The notes: generated by a model from the sequence alone, not told the origin. Positions 24,903 to 33,384 are shown, counted from the stretch's first letter. The stretch: 54,826 bases of DNA from Alistipes sp. (GCA_017647025.1 JAGCLL010000054.1:1-54826); one strand, 5' to 3'. Translations and numbers: made by a program.

Positions 24903-25724
24903 ATGAAAACTTTAAGATTTTTTGCAGTAGCACTTCTTGCACTCTGCTCAATGGAGGCTGTTGCACAGAAAACAGAAATCACACTCTTGGCTCACCGTGG
25001 AGGTTGTGGCGAGGGAATGGAGAATGTAGAGAGCACATTCAAAAAGAGCCTTGCTGCTGGTATCAGAGCATTCGAGATTGATGTTCGCATCACAAAGGAT
25101 GGCAAAATTGTTTTGCAGCACGACAACACACTCAAACGCACTGCTGGTCTTGACAAACATGTCGAGGATATGACCGAGAAGGAGTTGCGTGAGGTAACAC
25201 TCAACGATGGTTCAAAACTCTTCTTCTTTGATGAGTTTTTGAAGTTAATGAAGGATCATCCAGGTTTGTTCATCGAGATCGAGATGAAGAGTTCGAAGTA
25301 TAGCGATGAGTTCCTCTATGGTTCAGGTTATGCTGAGAAGGTTGCAAAGATGGCATTAAAGGCAAAGCCAGCAGAGTCTACCTATGTATTCACATCGTTC
25401 GACACACGCCCATTGCGTTATATCAAGGAGCATTTCCCAGAGTCAGAGACTGGTTTTATCACTGGCGCAGGTGTTAATCACGAGACTATTGCTATCGCTT
25501 TGGCTATCGGTGCAAAGCGTATGGCTGCTCACATCGACAAAACCACTCGCCACGATATGAACCGTGCTCACCGCAAGGGCCTTCTTATCAACTTGTGGCC
25601 AGGCAAGAGCGACGACTCACTCCTCCGTGCTTGGGCTTTGGGCGCAGATATTCACTGCACCGACTACCCTTCGCATATGCTCGACTATGCAAAGAAGACT
25701 TGCCCTTGGTTGACCGTTAAATAG
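24903..25724 (+). CDS. Secreted glycerophosphodiester phosphodiesterase (copy 2)
   Basis: 273 residues with a signal peptide (ends MEAVAQ, about residue 22). Same catalytic pattern as the preceding gene: LAHRGGCGEGMENVEST, AFEIDVRITKDGKIVLQHDN and EIEMKSS. The two proteins align over their whole length, including the C-terminal NLWPGKS / SLWPGHT segment and the closing PWL motif, so they arose by tandem duplication. The sequences have diverged well beyond recent copying, which suggests different substrates or stereochemistry. Last gene of the unit, followed by a 15-bp perfect hairpin terminator. Confidence 0.9.
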   Translation: MKTLRFFAVALLALCSMEAVAQKTEITLLAHRGGCGEGMENVESTFKKSLAAGIRAFEIDVRITKDGKIVLQHDNTLKRTAGLDKHVEDMTEKELREVTLNDGSKLFFFDEFLKLMKDHPGLFIEIEMKSSKYSDEFLYGSGYAEKVAKMALKAKPAESTYVFTSFDTRPLRYIKEHFPESETGFITGAGVNHETIAIALAIGAKRMAAHIDKTTRHDMNRAHRKGLLINLWPGKSDDSLLRAWALGADIHCTDYPSHMLDYAKKTCPWLTVK

Positions 25725-25740
25725 TCGTCAAACCTAATAC

Positions 25741-25777
25741 AATAAAGGCTGTTGCACAATCTGCAACAGCCTTTATT
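25741..25777. terminator. Bidirectional intrinsic terminator
   Basis: AATAAAGGCTGTTGC (25741-25755) pairs perfectly over 15 bp with 25763-25777 around a 7-nt loop. It lies between convergent genes, the phosphodiesterase (+) and the DUF486 protein (-), and can serve both. Confidence 0.88.
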
Positions 25778-25797
25778 TGTTAGATATAAATTGAATA

Positions 25798-26166
25798 CTA
25801 CTTCTTGAATATAAAGAATACTGCCAACACAAGACAGACAAAGCCTGCGAGGTGATTCCATCGGAGTGCCTCATTCTTCATCACCATCTGCACCACGATG
25901 GCAAAAACAGTGAGAGATACAACCTCCTGAATAACCTTCAACTCCCAAATCGAAAATGGGCCACCATACTCCATACTACCCAAGCGATTTGCCGGCACCA
26001 TAAAGCAGTACTCGAAAAATGCCACCAACCAACTTATAAATATAACAGCGATCAAGCCGATACGCTCAAATTTGGTTTTGAACATCACCTGACCATACCA
26101 CGCCAAGGTCATAAACAAGTTTGAGCAGATTAAAAGTCCAACTGCGGATAATCCTCGTCCAATCAT
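25798..26166 (-). CDS. DMT-family small membrane protein (DUF486)
   Basis: 122-residue protein with four hydrophobic helices and short loops, matching the DUF486/DMT-like family: AWYGQVMFKT in the first loop, SWLVAFFEYCFMVPANRLGS in the centre (family hallmark), and WNHLAGFVCLVLAVFFIFK at the end. Half-size members of the drug/metabolite transporter superfamily are thought to dimerise, but no substrate is known for this group. It sits between the convergent phosphodiesterase and the divergent SDR gene. Confidence 0.88.
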   Translation of the reverse strand: MIGRGLSAVGLLICSNLFMTLAWYGQVMFKTKFERIGLIAVIFISWLVAFFEYCFMVPANRLGSMEYGGPFSIWELKVIQEVVSLTVFAIVVQMVMKNEALRWNHLAGFVCLVLAVFFIFKK

Positions 26167-26270
26167 AATTTTATTGCTTTTAGCCGTTGGCAGTTAGCCG
26201 TTGGTTGTTTTTCGGATGCGAAAGTATGAAAAATTTGGAGAATTGCTACCATTTTTACCAAAAAAATAGA

Positions 26271-26278
26271 TACTTTTG
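26271..26278 (+). promoter_or_regulatory. -7 promoter box directly before the SDR start codon
   Basis: TACTTTTG fits TAnnTTTG and ends only 4 nt before the ATG at 26283, so the predicted transcription start coincides with the start codon (leaderless mRNA). No clear -33 TTTG at the right distance. Confidence 0.5.
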
Positions 26279-26282
26279 CACT

Positions 26283-27074
26283 ATGAAATATACATTAATC
26301 ACAGGCGCATCGTCAGGAATAGGGCTTTGCTACGCCGAGCAATTTGCCGCCAAAGGCAACAATATCATTGTTGTGAGCAACCAGCGTGAACGCAACGAGG
26401 AGGTTGCAGCCGACATAAAGCAACGCTTTGGAGTAGAAGCAGTTGCACTATACTCCGACCTCTCGCAAGCGAACGCTGCCGAGCAGATTTTCGAGTGGTG
26501 CAAGGAGTACAACTACGAGGTTGATACCCTCGTTAGCAATGCGGGAATTTTGCAATTTGGAATGTTCTTGCACACGAAACCTTCGATGGCGGAGTTTATC
26601 ACTAATCTCCACTGCATCACCCCATCTAAATTGTGCAGACTCTTTGGTGAGGAGATGCGCAAGATGGGTGGCGGTCGCATACTGATCATCTCTTCGATGA
26701 CCGCTTGGACACCCTACATTACGGTGTCGTACTACGCCGCAACAAAGGCCTATTTGAAGAGTTTTGCGCAGTCGCTTTGGTATGAGTTCCGACCTCATAA
26801 CATCACCGTTACAACGGTCTATCCGGGCGCTGTCGACACACCTCTCTATTCACTTGATGTGAAGCAACGCAAGTGGTTGAGAGCCTTTGGAGTTATGATG
26901 ACACCCGAAAAGTTGGCAAAGGCGGGTATTCGAGCATTGGAACGAGGTCGCAGAAGCGCAATACCAGGACTCTTTACCAAAATTGCAGTTGGCGCTTGTT
27001 GGTTACTTCCTGCTCACGCAATCTTGCCAATTTTGAAAATTCCAGCAGTCAAACGACTACTCGCAAAATTATAA
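26283..27074 (+). CDS. Short-chain dehydrogenase/reductase
   Basis: 263-residue classical SDR. NAD(P) motif TGASSGIG at residues 7-14, NNAG-like SNAGIL near residue 86, catalytic serine in ISSMTAW and YYAATKAY as the YxxxK pair. Downstream PGAVDTPL matches the substrate-loop entry. It catalyses an NAD(P)(H)-dependent oxidation or reduction of an alcohol or ketone; the hydrophobic C-terminal third (ALERG to the end) suggests membrane association as in 3-ketoacyl or steroid-type SDRs. An earlier in-frame ATG at 26187 would add 32 residues unlike any SDR and would cover the promoter, so I start at 26283. Confidence 0.88.
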   Translation: MKYTLITGASSGIGLCYAEQFAAKGNNIIVVSNQRERNEEVAADIKQRFGVEAVALYSDLSQANAAEQIFEWCKEYNYEVDTLVSNAGILQFGMFLHTKPSMAEFITNLHCITPSKLCRLFGEEMRKMGGGRILIISSMTAWTPYITVSYYAATKAYLKSFAQSLWYEFRPHNITVTTVYPGAVDTPLYSLDVKQRKWLRAFGVMMTPEKLAKAGIRALERGRRSAIPGLFTKIAVGACWLLPAHAILPILKIPAVKRLLAKL

Positions 27075-27105
27075 ATTTTGGGCGGCTCATAGAGTCGCCC
27101 AAAAT
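27075..27105 (+). terminator. Hairpin terminator after the SDR gene
   Basis: ATTTTGGGCG (27075-27084) pairs with CGCCCAAAAT (27096-27105), starting right at the stop codon. The T-run downstream is poor, so efficiency is uncertain. Confidence 0.55.
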
Positions 27106-27145
27106 AATTCTACACTTTTGCTTTCTAAATTCTGTTTTTTATTTG

Positions 27146-27153
27146 TATCTTTG
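27146..27153 (+). promoter_or_regulatory. -7 promoter box of argS
   Basis: TATCTTTG matches TAnnTTTG, 27 bp before the argS ATG at 27181. A TTTG at 27117-27120 is 25 bp upstream, longer than the usual 19-21 bp. Confidence 0.55.
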
Positions 27154-27180
27154 CGCCTAATAATAGAAAATTTAAGCAAA

Positions 27181-28962
27181 ATGAATATCGAACAACACAT
27201 TACAAGCGTAGTTAAGGCTGCCGTAGAGGCTCTCTATGGCGAGGTTGCCGACTCGCAGATACAGATTCAGAAGACTCGCAAGGAGTTCGAGGGCGACTAC
27301 ACTCTCGTCGTTTTTCCACTCGTTAAGATGGCTCGCAAAGCACCAGAGGCAGTGGCTACCGAGATTGGAGAGAAGGTCGTGGCCTCGGCTTCGGAGTTCA
27401 GTGCGTTCAATGTTATCAAAGGTTTCTTGAACCTCTCACTCAACCCATCATTCTGGGCAGAGCGCTTTGGAGAGATTTCGGCAGACGAGAACTATGGTGT
27501 AGCACCTTCGACTGGTCGCACCATTATGATTGAGTACTCGTCGCCTAACACCAACAAGCCACTCCACCTCGGACATATCCGCAATAACCTCCTCGGTTAC
27601 TCGGTAGCGCAGATTTTGGCGGCAAACGGACACAATGTCATCAAGGCAAACCTTGTGAATGACCGTGGTATCCACATCTGCAAGTCGATGGTTGCGTGGT
27701 TGCGCTACGGAAATGGTGCAACACCAGAGTCTACTGGCAAGAAGGGCGACCACCTCGTAGGCGACTACTATGTGGAGTTCGACAAGCACTACAAGGCTGA
27801 GATTAAAGAACTTATCGCAGGCGGAATGAGTGAGGAGGATGCCAAGAAGCAGGCTCCAATTCTTCTCGAAGCGCAGGAGATGCTCCGCAAGTGGGAGGCA
27901 AAAGATGCAGAGGTGCGTGCGCTTTGGGAGAAGATGAACGGCTGGGTTTACGACGGTTTCGATGTAACCTACAAGACTCTCGGCGTTGATTTCGACAAAG
28001 TTTACTACGAGTCGCAGACCTACATTCTCGGCAAAGGACTTGTCGAGGAGGGTTTGTCGAAGGGCATCTTCTTCCGCAAGGAGGACGGCTCGGTTTGGAT
28101 TGACCTCGAAGCCGATGGACTCGACCAGAAGTTGTTGCTCCGTGGCGACGGCACATCGGTATATATGACTCAGGACCTCGGAACTGCTTTGCAGCGTTTC
28201 GAGCAGAACTCGTTGAACGGCATTATCTATGTTGTAGGTAACGAGCAGAACTACCACTTCCAGGTTTTGAAGTTGATACTCAAAAAGTTGGGTTACGAGT
28301 GGAGCGATGATATTTTCCACCTCTCGTATGGTATGGTGGAGTTGCCTGAGGGCAAGATGAAGTCTCGTGAGGGTACAGTTGTCGATGCTGACGACTTGTG
28401 CGAGGCGATGATTGCAACTGCACGAGAGATGTCGCAGGAGTTGGGCAAACTCGACGGCTGCACCGAGGAGGAGGCTTCGGCAATCTCGTCGATGGTAGGC
28501 TTGGGCGCACTCAAATACTTCATCTTGAAGGTTGACCCAAAGAAGACAATGTTGTTCGACCCTCGTGAGTCAATCGACTTCAATGGCAATACTGGCCCAT
28601 TCATCCAATACACCCACGCTCGTATTTGTTCGGTACTCCGCAAGGCTGCCGAGCAGAACATTTCGTTCGAGGGCGAGAAGATTGCTTGCGAGTTGTTACC
28701 TGAAGAGATTTCGTTGATTAAGATGCTCTGCGACTACCCTGCTACCGTAGCGGCTGCAGGCGAGGCGTTTGCACCTTCAATGATTGCAGCATACACCTAC
28801 GAGTTGTGTAAGACTTTCAACGGTTACTACCACGACCACTCAATCCTCCGTGAGGAGAACGAGGCTGTAAAGAAGATGCGTCTTGCACTTGCACAGCAGG
28901 TGGCACGAGTAATTAACCGATCGATGCGTTTGTTGGGCATCGATGTACCGGAGCGAATGTAA
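27181..28962 (+). CDS. argS: Arginyl-tRNA synthetase
   Basis: 593 residues, class I aminoacyl-tRNA synthetase that charges tRNA-Arg. The N-terminal Add-1 domain covers about 1-110. The HIGH motif appears as HLGH in SPNTNKPLHLGHIRNN and the KMSKS-like segment as GKMKSREGTVVDADDL; the C-terminal DALR anticodon-binding domain ends RSMRLLGIDVPERM. Start chosen at ATG 27181, downstream of the promoter box; an in-frame ATG at 27118 would add a non-homologous hydrophobic extension. Essential and chromosomal. Confidence 0.97.
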   Translation: MNIEQHITSVVKAAVEALYGEVADSQIQIQKTRKEFEGDYTLVVFPLVKMARKAPEAVATEIGEKVVASASEFSAFNVIKGFLNLSLNPSFWAERFGEISADENYGVAPSTGRTIMIEYSSPNTNKPLHLGHIRNNLLGYSVAQILAANGHNVIKANLVNDRGIHICKSMVAWLRYGNGATPESTGKKGDHLVGDYYVEFDKHYKAEIKELIAGGMSEEDAKKQAPILLEAQEMLRKWEAKDAEVRALWEKMNGWVYDGFDVTYKTLGVDFDKVYYESQTYILGKGLVEEGLSKGIFFRKEDGSVWIDLEADGLDQKLLLRGDGTSVYMTQDLGTALQRFEQNSLNGIIYVVGNEQNYHFQVLKLILKKLGYEWSDDIFHLSYGMVELPEGKMKSREGTVVDADDLCEAMIATAREMSQELGKLDGCTEEEASAISSMVGLGALKYFILKVDPKKTMLFDPRESIDFNGNTGPFIQYTHARICSVLRKAAEQNISFEGEKIACELLPEEISLIKMLCDYPATVAAAGEAFAPSMIAAYTYELCKTFNGYYHDHSILREENEAVKKMRLALAQQVARVINRSMRLLGIDVPERM

Positions 28963-29010
28963 TTCGCAAATTGAGAATTAAGGATTGAGAATTAAAAATT
29001 CCATTTATTC

Positions 29011-29133
29011 AAAATCGGAGGTGATTGAGGAAATTTTGCACATTACGCAGTGGCGGAAAGCGCAGCATAGTAAGCCTATGTGAGAATTTACGACGCAAGT
29101 AAAGTGTAAAATTTACCAATCAGAACGATTTTT
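29011..29133. repeat. Structured inverted-repeat element, copy 1
   Basis: A long imperfect hairpin between argS and obgE. Paired arms from outside inwards: AAAATCG (29011-29017)/CGATTTT (29126-29132), GATT (29023-29026)/AATC (29118-29121), AAATTT (29031-29036)/AAATTT (29109-29114), CAC/GTG, TTAC/GTAA, and a tip stem CATAG/CTATG at 29066-29080. It shares the loop words CGCAGCAT and TATGTGAG, in the same order and spacing, with the element at 46416-46536. It may act as a terminator (it runs into five T's) or as a leader structure for obgE, whose ATG is 24 bp further on. Confidence 0.7.
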
Positions 29134-29156
29134 CTGCTAAAAGCACAGAGATTTAT

Positions 29157-30173
29157 ATGGCAGGTTCGAATTTCGTAGATTATGTAAAGATATTCGCTCG
29201 TTCGGGACACGGAGGAGCAGGCTCGGCACACTTCCGCAGAGAGAAGTTTGTCGCTTTTGGTGGCCCCGATGGCGGCGATGGCGGTAAGGGTGGCTCAATT
29301 ATTTTGCAGGGCGACCAGCAGTATTGGACTCTTATCCACTTGAAATATCAGCGTCACCAATTCGCAGAGGATGGCGAATGTGGTTCGGGCGCTCGTTCAC
29401 ACGGAAAGGACGCAAAGGATATCATTATTCCTGTACCTCTCGGCACGGTTGCCAAGCAGATTTTCACCGACGAGGAGACTGGCGAGACCTACACCGAGGT
29501 TGTAGGCGAGGTTACCGAGCACGGCGAGCAGTTGGTATTGCTGAAAGGTGGTCGTGGAGGTTTGGGCAACTGGCATTTCCGCACAGCTACAAACCAGGCT
29601 CCACGCTACTCACAACCAGGCGAGGAGGGCGCAGAGGGCGCATTTATCCTCGAATTGAAGGTGTTGGCAGATGTAGGTTTGGTAGGCTTCCCTAATGCGG
29701 GCAAGAGCACCCTACTTTCGGTTGTTTCGGCTGCGAAGCCAAAGATTGCGAACTACGCATTTACCACTTTGGAGCCAAATCTCGGCATCGTCGAGGTGCG
29801 TGATGGCCACTCGTTTGTAATGGCAGATATTCCAGGTATCATCGAGGGAGCGCACGAGGGCAAGGGCTTGGGAACTCGCTTCTTGCGCCATATCGAGCGA
29901 AATTCGAGTTTGCTATTTATGATTCCTGCCGATAGCGACGACATCAAGAAGGATTACGAGATTTTGCTCGGCGAGCTTACACAGTACAACCCTGAGCTTC
30001 TCGACAAGAATCGCATATTGGCAATCACAAAGTGCGATATGCTTGACGATGAGTTGATTGAGGAGATGAAGGCTCACTTGCCTGAGGGGGTAAAATCGGT
30101 ATTTATCTCTTCGGTTGCGGGCTTAAACATTGCAAAGTTAAAGGATATGTTGTGGGAGGCACTCCACGAATAA
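29157..30173 (+). CDS. obgE: Obg family GTPase
   Basis: 338-residue Obg/CgtA GTPase. The glycine-rich Obg fold is at 1-158 ([27 protein letters not shown]). The G domain follows with G1 GFPNAGKST (177-185), the switch region [12 protein letters not shown]3 [16 protein letters not shown] and G4 TKCDM. There is no C-terminal OCT domain, as usual in Bacteroidota. It binds the 50S ribosomal subunit and helps its assembly. The stop codon TAA overlaps the ATG of the next gene (TAATG), implying translational coupling to an outer-membrane protein, an unusual partner. Confidence 0.96.
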   Translation: MAGSNFVDYVKIFARSGHGGAGSAHFRREKFVAFGGPDGGDGGKGGSIILQGDQQYWTLIHLKYQRHQFAEDGECGSGARSHGKDAKDIIIPVPLGTVAKQIFTDEETGETYTEVVGEVTEHGEQLVLLKGGRGGLGNWHFRTATNQAPRYSQPGEEGAEGAFILELKVLADVGLVGFPNAGKSTLLSVVSAAKPKIANYAFTTLEPNLGIVEVRDGHSFVMADIPGIIEGAHEGKGLGTRFLRHIERNSSLLFMIPADSDDIKKDYEILLGELTQYNPELLDKNRILAITKCDMLDDELIEEMKAHLPEGVKSVFISSVAGLNIAKLKDMLWEALHE

Positions 30174-32626
30174 TGCGAGGCTTGCGCTACATACTTATCG
30201 TACTATTTCTTATAGGTTATAGAGGTCTCTCCGCACAGGAGTTCGACCTCTATGATTTTAGGTACTATAAACGATTTGAAACAGCCGAGGAGTTGCTTAC
30301 TCCCGAAGCAGACACTACTACGGTTGCAAAGTCTATTTTTGACCGCCATTTCTCCACCCTGACGCTCGACTACAACCTATTGATGATACGCTCATCAAGG
30401 CGTGGCGTAGCCCGATATAGAAGAGTAACAACGCTCAATGGAGTCGCCATTCCGTTTATAAGCGGAAGTTCGATTAGAGCCCTGCAACTATCACGAACTC
30501 AAAGCATTGACAGCCTTACTCTGCGTATTGACACATTGCGTAAAGTTCGTACCTCGACTGGAATATCGTTCTCATCACGCAACACGCCCTATTCTCTTTC
30601 ATTTGCAACTTCGCAGCGACTCGGCAAGCGATGGTCGCTCTCTGCAAATATGGTAGCCAGCACGGGCAACGACCTCCATATTAACGGACTCTTTGGCAAC
30701 GCTCTCGAAGCAAATGTCGTAGCATCAAAACTATTCGACAATAGCAGTACTCTATCGATGGCTCTATTCGCCAAACCATCAATGCGTAGCACTCGCCTGG
30801 CATCAACAGCAGAGGCATTTCGCTTAACAGGCAATAACCTCTATAACCCTGCGTGGGGCTATCAGAATGGCAAAGTGCGCAATGCCCGCATAAGGCGTGA
30901 GTTTCTACCAACGGTATTTGTTGGCTATGAGGGCAAAATTTCGGAGCATACAAAATTCAACATTGCCACCGCAACTACTATCGGTGTAGAAAAGTATAGT
31001 TCGCTTGACTGGTTTGATGCGCAAACGCCTGCGCCCGACAACTACCGTTATATGCCGAGTTATTTCGATGACGAGGAGGATATATTTCACGCTGTCGAGA
31101 GCGCTTGGTTGACAGATAACCCTCACTACACGCAGATTGATTTCGACCGACTTATTGCCACCAATCTACTACATAATGGAGAGGCTGTTTACGCAGTCAG
31201 CGACCGAGTAAGGCGCACTATTCGCACTACCTTGCGTGGTGAGGCAACCACAACGCTCAAAAAAGGCTCAATCTCATACGGCATAGATATATCTACGGCT
31301 AATTATCGCAATTACAAGCAGATGCGTGATTTACTCGGAGCAAAATACATTATCGACTTGGACTACTTTTTGCTCGACGATGATACTTTCGGCAACTCCC
31401 TGCAAAACAATCTTGCAACGCCAAATCGCCGTATCGCTGAGGGAGAGCGCTTCGGTTACGACTACGCAATAAGGGAGTATCGAGGCTCGGCATTTGGCAC
31501 ATACCGCTACTCGACCGAGAGATTAAACCTGACCGTAGCGGCAAAAATTGGTTACGCCGATATTTCGAGGCGTGGATTTTATCGCAAGGAGTTATTTCCG
31601 GACAGTTCATTCGGCGCATCTCGGCATCTGAAATTCTCGCCCTATGCGCTACGCATTAAAGCAGGCTATATTATTGCTAATAAACATTTTATAGGCGGAA
31701 CAATCGCCACCGAAGCCACACCTGTCGAAAGTGAGGAACTCTTTTTGCAGAGCCAATACAACAATCGCACAATCGCAAATCCTACAATGCGCACAACATA
31801 CAATGCCGAGGTGCAGTATATGTTCCAACTACCCAACTTCAAACTCTCGACTACCCTCTTTGCTGGTGTGGAACTGAATGATACACAAGTGCGCCAACTC
31901 TACGACGACTTGTCCGCCGAGTATGCCGACATCGTAACAAGTAATATCAATACTCTGCGCTTTGGAGTAGATGTCGAGGCAGAATATCATTTTGCAGAGC
32001 ATTTTCGTGCCACCGCAGCCCTTACAGCAGGAAGATATAGTTATGCAACCAATTCAGCCATAACCATTTACACCGACACATCAAATATCCTTCTTGCTGA
32101 CCATATCGAGAGTCGCACCAAAGGGCTTTCGCTCGGCAACACTCCGCAGATTGTCGCAACTGTGGGACTATCGTATTACAATAAAGGTTGGTGGGCAACT
32201 CTAAATGCAAACTACGCAGGTCTGCGCTACATTGAGCCATCGGCAGTGATGCGTACCGAGCGAGTGTTGGCAATGGCTGTTTCGCCCGAACAGCGCTCTG
32301 CCCTCATAGAACAAGAGCGACTAAAAAATGCCTTTACCATCGATTTATCACTCTCCAAAACTCTTTACATAAGCCGTTTGAGCAAGAGAATTTACTCCAC
32401 CTCTGCCGCACCTCGTTTCGAGGATAGGCACCCGAAGAGTCGCCTGATTTTCCGTGTTGGAGTGCGCAATCTTCTCGGCTCAACCAACATTGTATATAAC
32501 GCCTACGAATCATCTCGCCTTCAACGATATAAACTCGCTGACGAGTACATATACAACCGCCAAGCATCGCGCTATCTCTACACATACCCTCGCACCTTCT
32601 ACGCCTCGGCAACATTTGCATTTTAG
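30173..32626 (+). CDS. TonB-receptor-like outer-membrane barrel with reduced plug
   Basis: 817 residues from the ATG overlapping the obgE stop. Signal peptide 1-22 (ends GLSAQ). There is no carboxypeptidase-regulatory domain, and the plug is reduced to about 40 residues (RSSRRGVARYRRVTTLNGVA), where the receptor at 10771-13761 has a full plug. From about residue 200 it aligns along its whole length with that receptor: NLYNPAWGYQNGKVRNARIRR, the DLLGAKYIIDLDYF segment, EGERFGYDYAIREYRG and GFYRKELFPDSSFGASRHL all have counterparts. It ends in YASATFAF with C-terminal Phe. It is probably an outer-membrane channel or adhesin derived from a TonB receptor; whether it still works with TonB is doubtful. 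Confidence 0.82.
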   Translation: MRGLRYILIVLFLIGYRGLSAQEFDLYDFRYYKRFETAEELLTPEADTTTVAKSIFDRHFSTLTLDYNLLMIRSSRRGVARYRRVTTLNGVAIPFISGSSIRALQLSRTQSIDSLTLRIDTLRKVRTSTGISFSSRNTPYSLSFATSQRLGKRWSLSANMVASTGNDLHINGLFGNALEANVVASKLFDNSSTLSMALFAKPSMRSTRLASTAEAFRLTGNNLYNPAWGYQNGKVRNARIRREFLPTVFVGYEGKISEHTKFNIATATTIGVEKYSSLDWFDAQTPAPDNYRYMPSYFDDEEDIFHAVESAWLTDNPHYTQIDFDRLIATNLLHNGEAVYAVSDRVRRTIRTTLRGEATTTLKKGSISYGIDISTANYRNYKQMRDLLGAKYIIDLDYFLLDDDTFGNSLQNNLATPNRRIAEGERFGYDYAIREYRGSAFGTYRYSTERLNLTVAAKIGYADISRRGFYRKELFPDSSFGASRHLKFSPYALRIKAGYIIANKHFIGGTIATEATPVESEELFLQSQYNNRTIANPTMRTTYNAEVQYMFQLPNFKLSTTLFAGVELNDTQVRQLYDDLSAEYADIVTSNINTLRFGVDVEAEYHFAEHFRATAALTAGRYSYATNSAITIYTDTSNILLADHIESRTKGLSLGNTPQIVATVGLSYYNKGWWATLNANYAGLRYIEPSAVMRTERVLAMAVSPEQRSALIEQERLKNAFTIDLSLSKTLYISRLSKRIYSTSAAPRFEDRHPKSRLIFRVGVRNLLGSTNIVYNAYESSRLQRYKLADEYIYNRQASRYLYTYPRTFYASATFAF

Positions 32627-32635
32627 AACAAAAAA

Positions 32636-32653
32636 GGCAACCCGAAGGTTGCC
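32636..32653 (-). terminator. Terminator of the response-regulator gene
   Basis: GGCAACC (32636-32642) pairs with GGTTGCC (32647-32653) across a 4-nt loop. On the minus strand it is followed by six T's; in the plus direction the T-run is missing, so it mainly serves the minus-strand gene. Confidence 0.8.
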
Positions 32654-32675
32654 TAAAATCGTTCATCACAGAGTC

Positions 32676-33335
32676 CTAATCCTTATATAGGAAGCCTACA
32701 CCTTTGTGGGTAGAGATATGTTCATCACCTATCTTACTACGCAGATGACGGATATGCACATCAAGAGTACGAGCACCCACAATAACGCCATCACCCCAAA
32801 CTGCACTATAAATCTCCTCTCTGGTAAAAATTCGAGGTTCAGAGAGCAACAATCGCAAAATCTCGAACTCTTTAACTGCCAAACGCACCTCTCCATCATT
32901 CGACACATAGGAGTGGCGTTCCTCGACAAGTCGCTCGGAAATTGACATTGGCGCAGACTCCTCATCACGCTTAATACGATTTTTAATAGCAGCCACTCTC
33001 GAACAGAGCACCTTCATACTCACTGGCTTCGTGATATAATCATCGGCACCCGCCTTGTAGCACTCCACAAGGCTCTCCTCCTCGCAGACTGCCGAAAGAA
33101 ATACTATCATCGATTTCGCTGTTGCAGGATTGGCTCGCAGAGCACAACACGCCGCACGACCATCCATTACGGGCATCATCATATCCATAAGAATAAGATG
33201 CGGACGGAACTCGACTGCCCTCTCCACAGCCTCACGGCCATTGGTAGCACAAGCAACCTCGTACCCCTCTTTTACAAGGTTGTACTGCACAAACTCTCGG
33301 ATATCCAACTCGTCGTCGACAATAAGTACTCGCAT
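32676..33335 (-). CDS. OmpR-family response regulator
   Basis: 219 residues: receiver domain 1-120 with the acidic pair Asp7/Asp8, phosphoacceptor Asp51 in LILMDMMMPVMDG, Ser81 in FLSA and Lys103 in ITKPVS; then an OmpR/PhoB winged-helix domain (about 125-219) with VRLAVKEFEILRLLLSEP and RTLDVHIRHLRSKIGD. It is a DNA-binding transcription regulator switched by phosphorylation. No histidine kinase gene is adjacent, so it is an orphan in this window. A divergent or separate kinase must exist elsewhere, or it accepts phosphate from another kinase. Confidence 0.94.
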   Translation of the reverse strand: MRVLIVDDELDIREFVQYNLVKEGYEVACATNGREAVERAVEFRPHLILMDMMMPVMDGRAACCALRANPATAKSMIVFLSAVCEEESLVECYKAGADDYITKPVSMKVLCSRVAAIKNRIKRDEESAPMSISERLVEERHSYVSNDGEVRLAVKEFEILRLLLSEPRIFTREEIYSAVWGDGVIVGARTLDVHIRHLRSKIGDEHISTHKGVGFLYKD

Positions 33336-33362
33336 AACAGGTGGCGTTGTAATTAAAAAGAA

Positions 33363-33384
33363 GGCGCAATGTCGCCATTGCGCC
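33363..33384 (-). terminator. Terminator of the 93-residue protein gene
   Basis: GGCGCAATG (33363-33371) pairs perfectly with CATTGCGCC (33376-33384), loop 4 nt; on the minus strand TTCTTTTTAATT follows. It lies 24 bp after the stop codon at 33408. Confidence 0.85.

Noticed and set aside
26187-26282. Upstream extension of the SDR gene
   Set aside because: The added residues are unlike any SDR and the segment contains the promoter box; the ATG at 26283 precedes the Rossmann motif at the normal distance.
27448-28320. Long open frame antisense to argS
   Set aside because: It lies wholly inside argS on the other strand, its translation has no recognisable family, and codon bias of argS explains the lack of stops. 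The same applies to long antisense frames inside the TonB receptor (12877-13671), the M16 protease (8402-8998) and the ABC-F gene (52405-53100).
28963-29156. Riboswitch in front of obgE
   Set aside because: The structured sequence has a relative behind an unrelated gene at 46416-46536, so a gene-specific riboswitch is unlikely; it is reported as a repeat family instead.
32676-33335. Two-component pair with a neighbouring kinase
   Set aside because: No histidine kinase is encoded on either side; the regulator is an orphan in this window.
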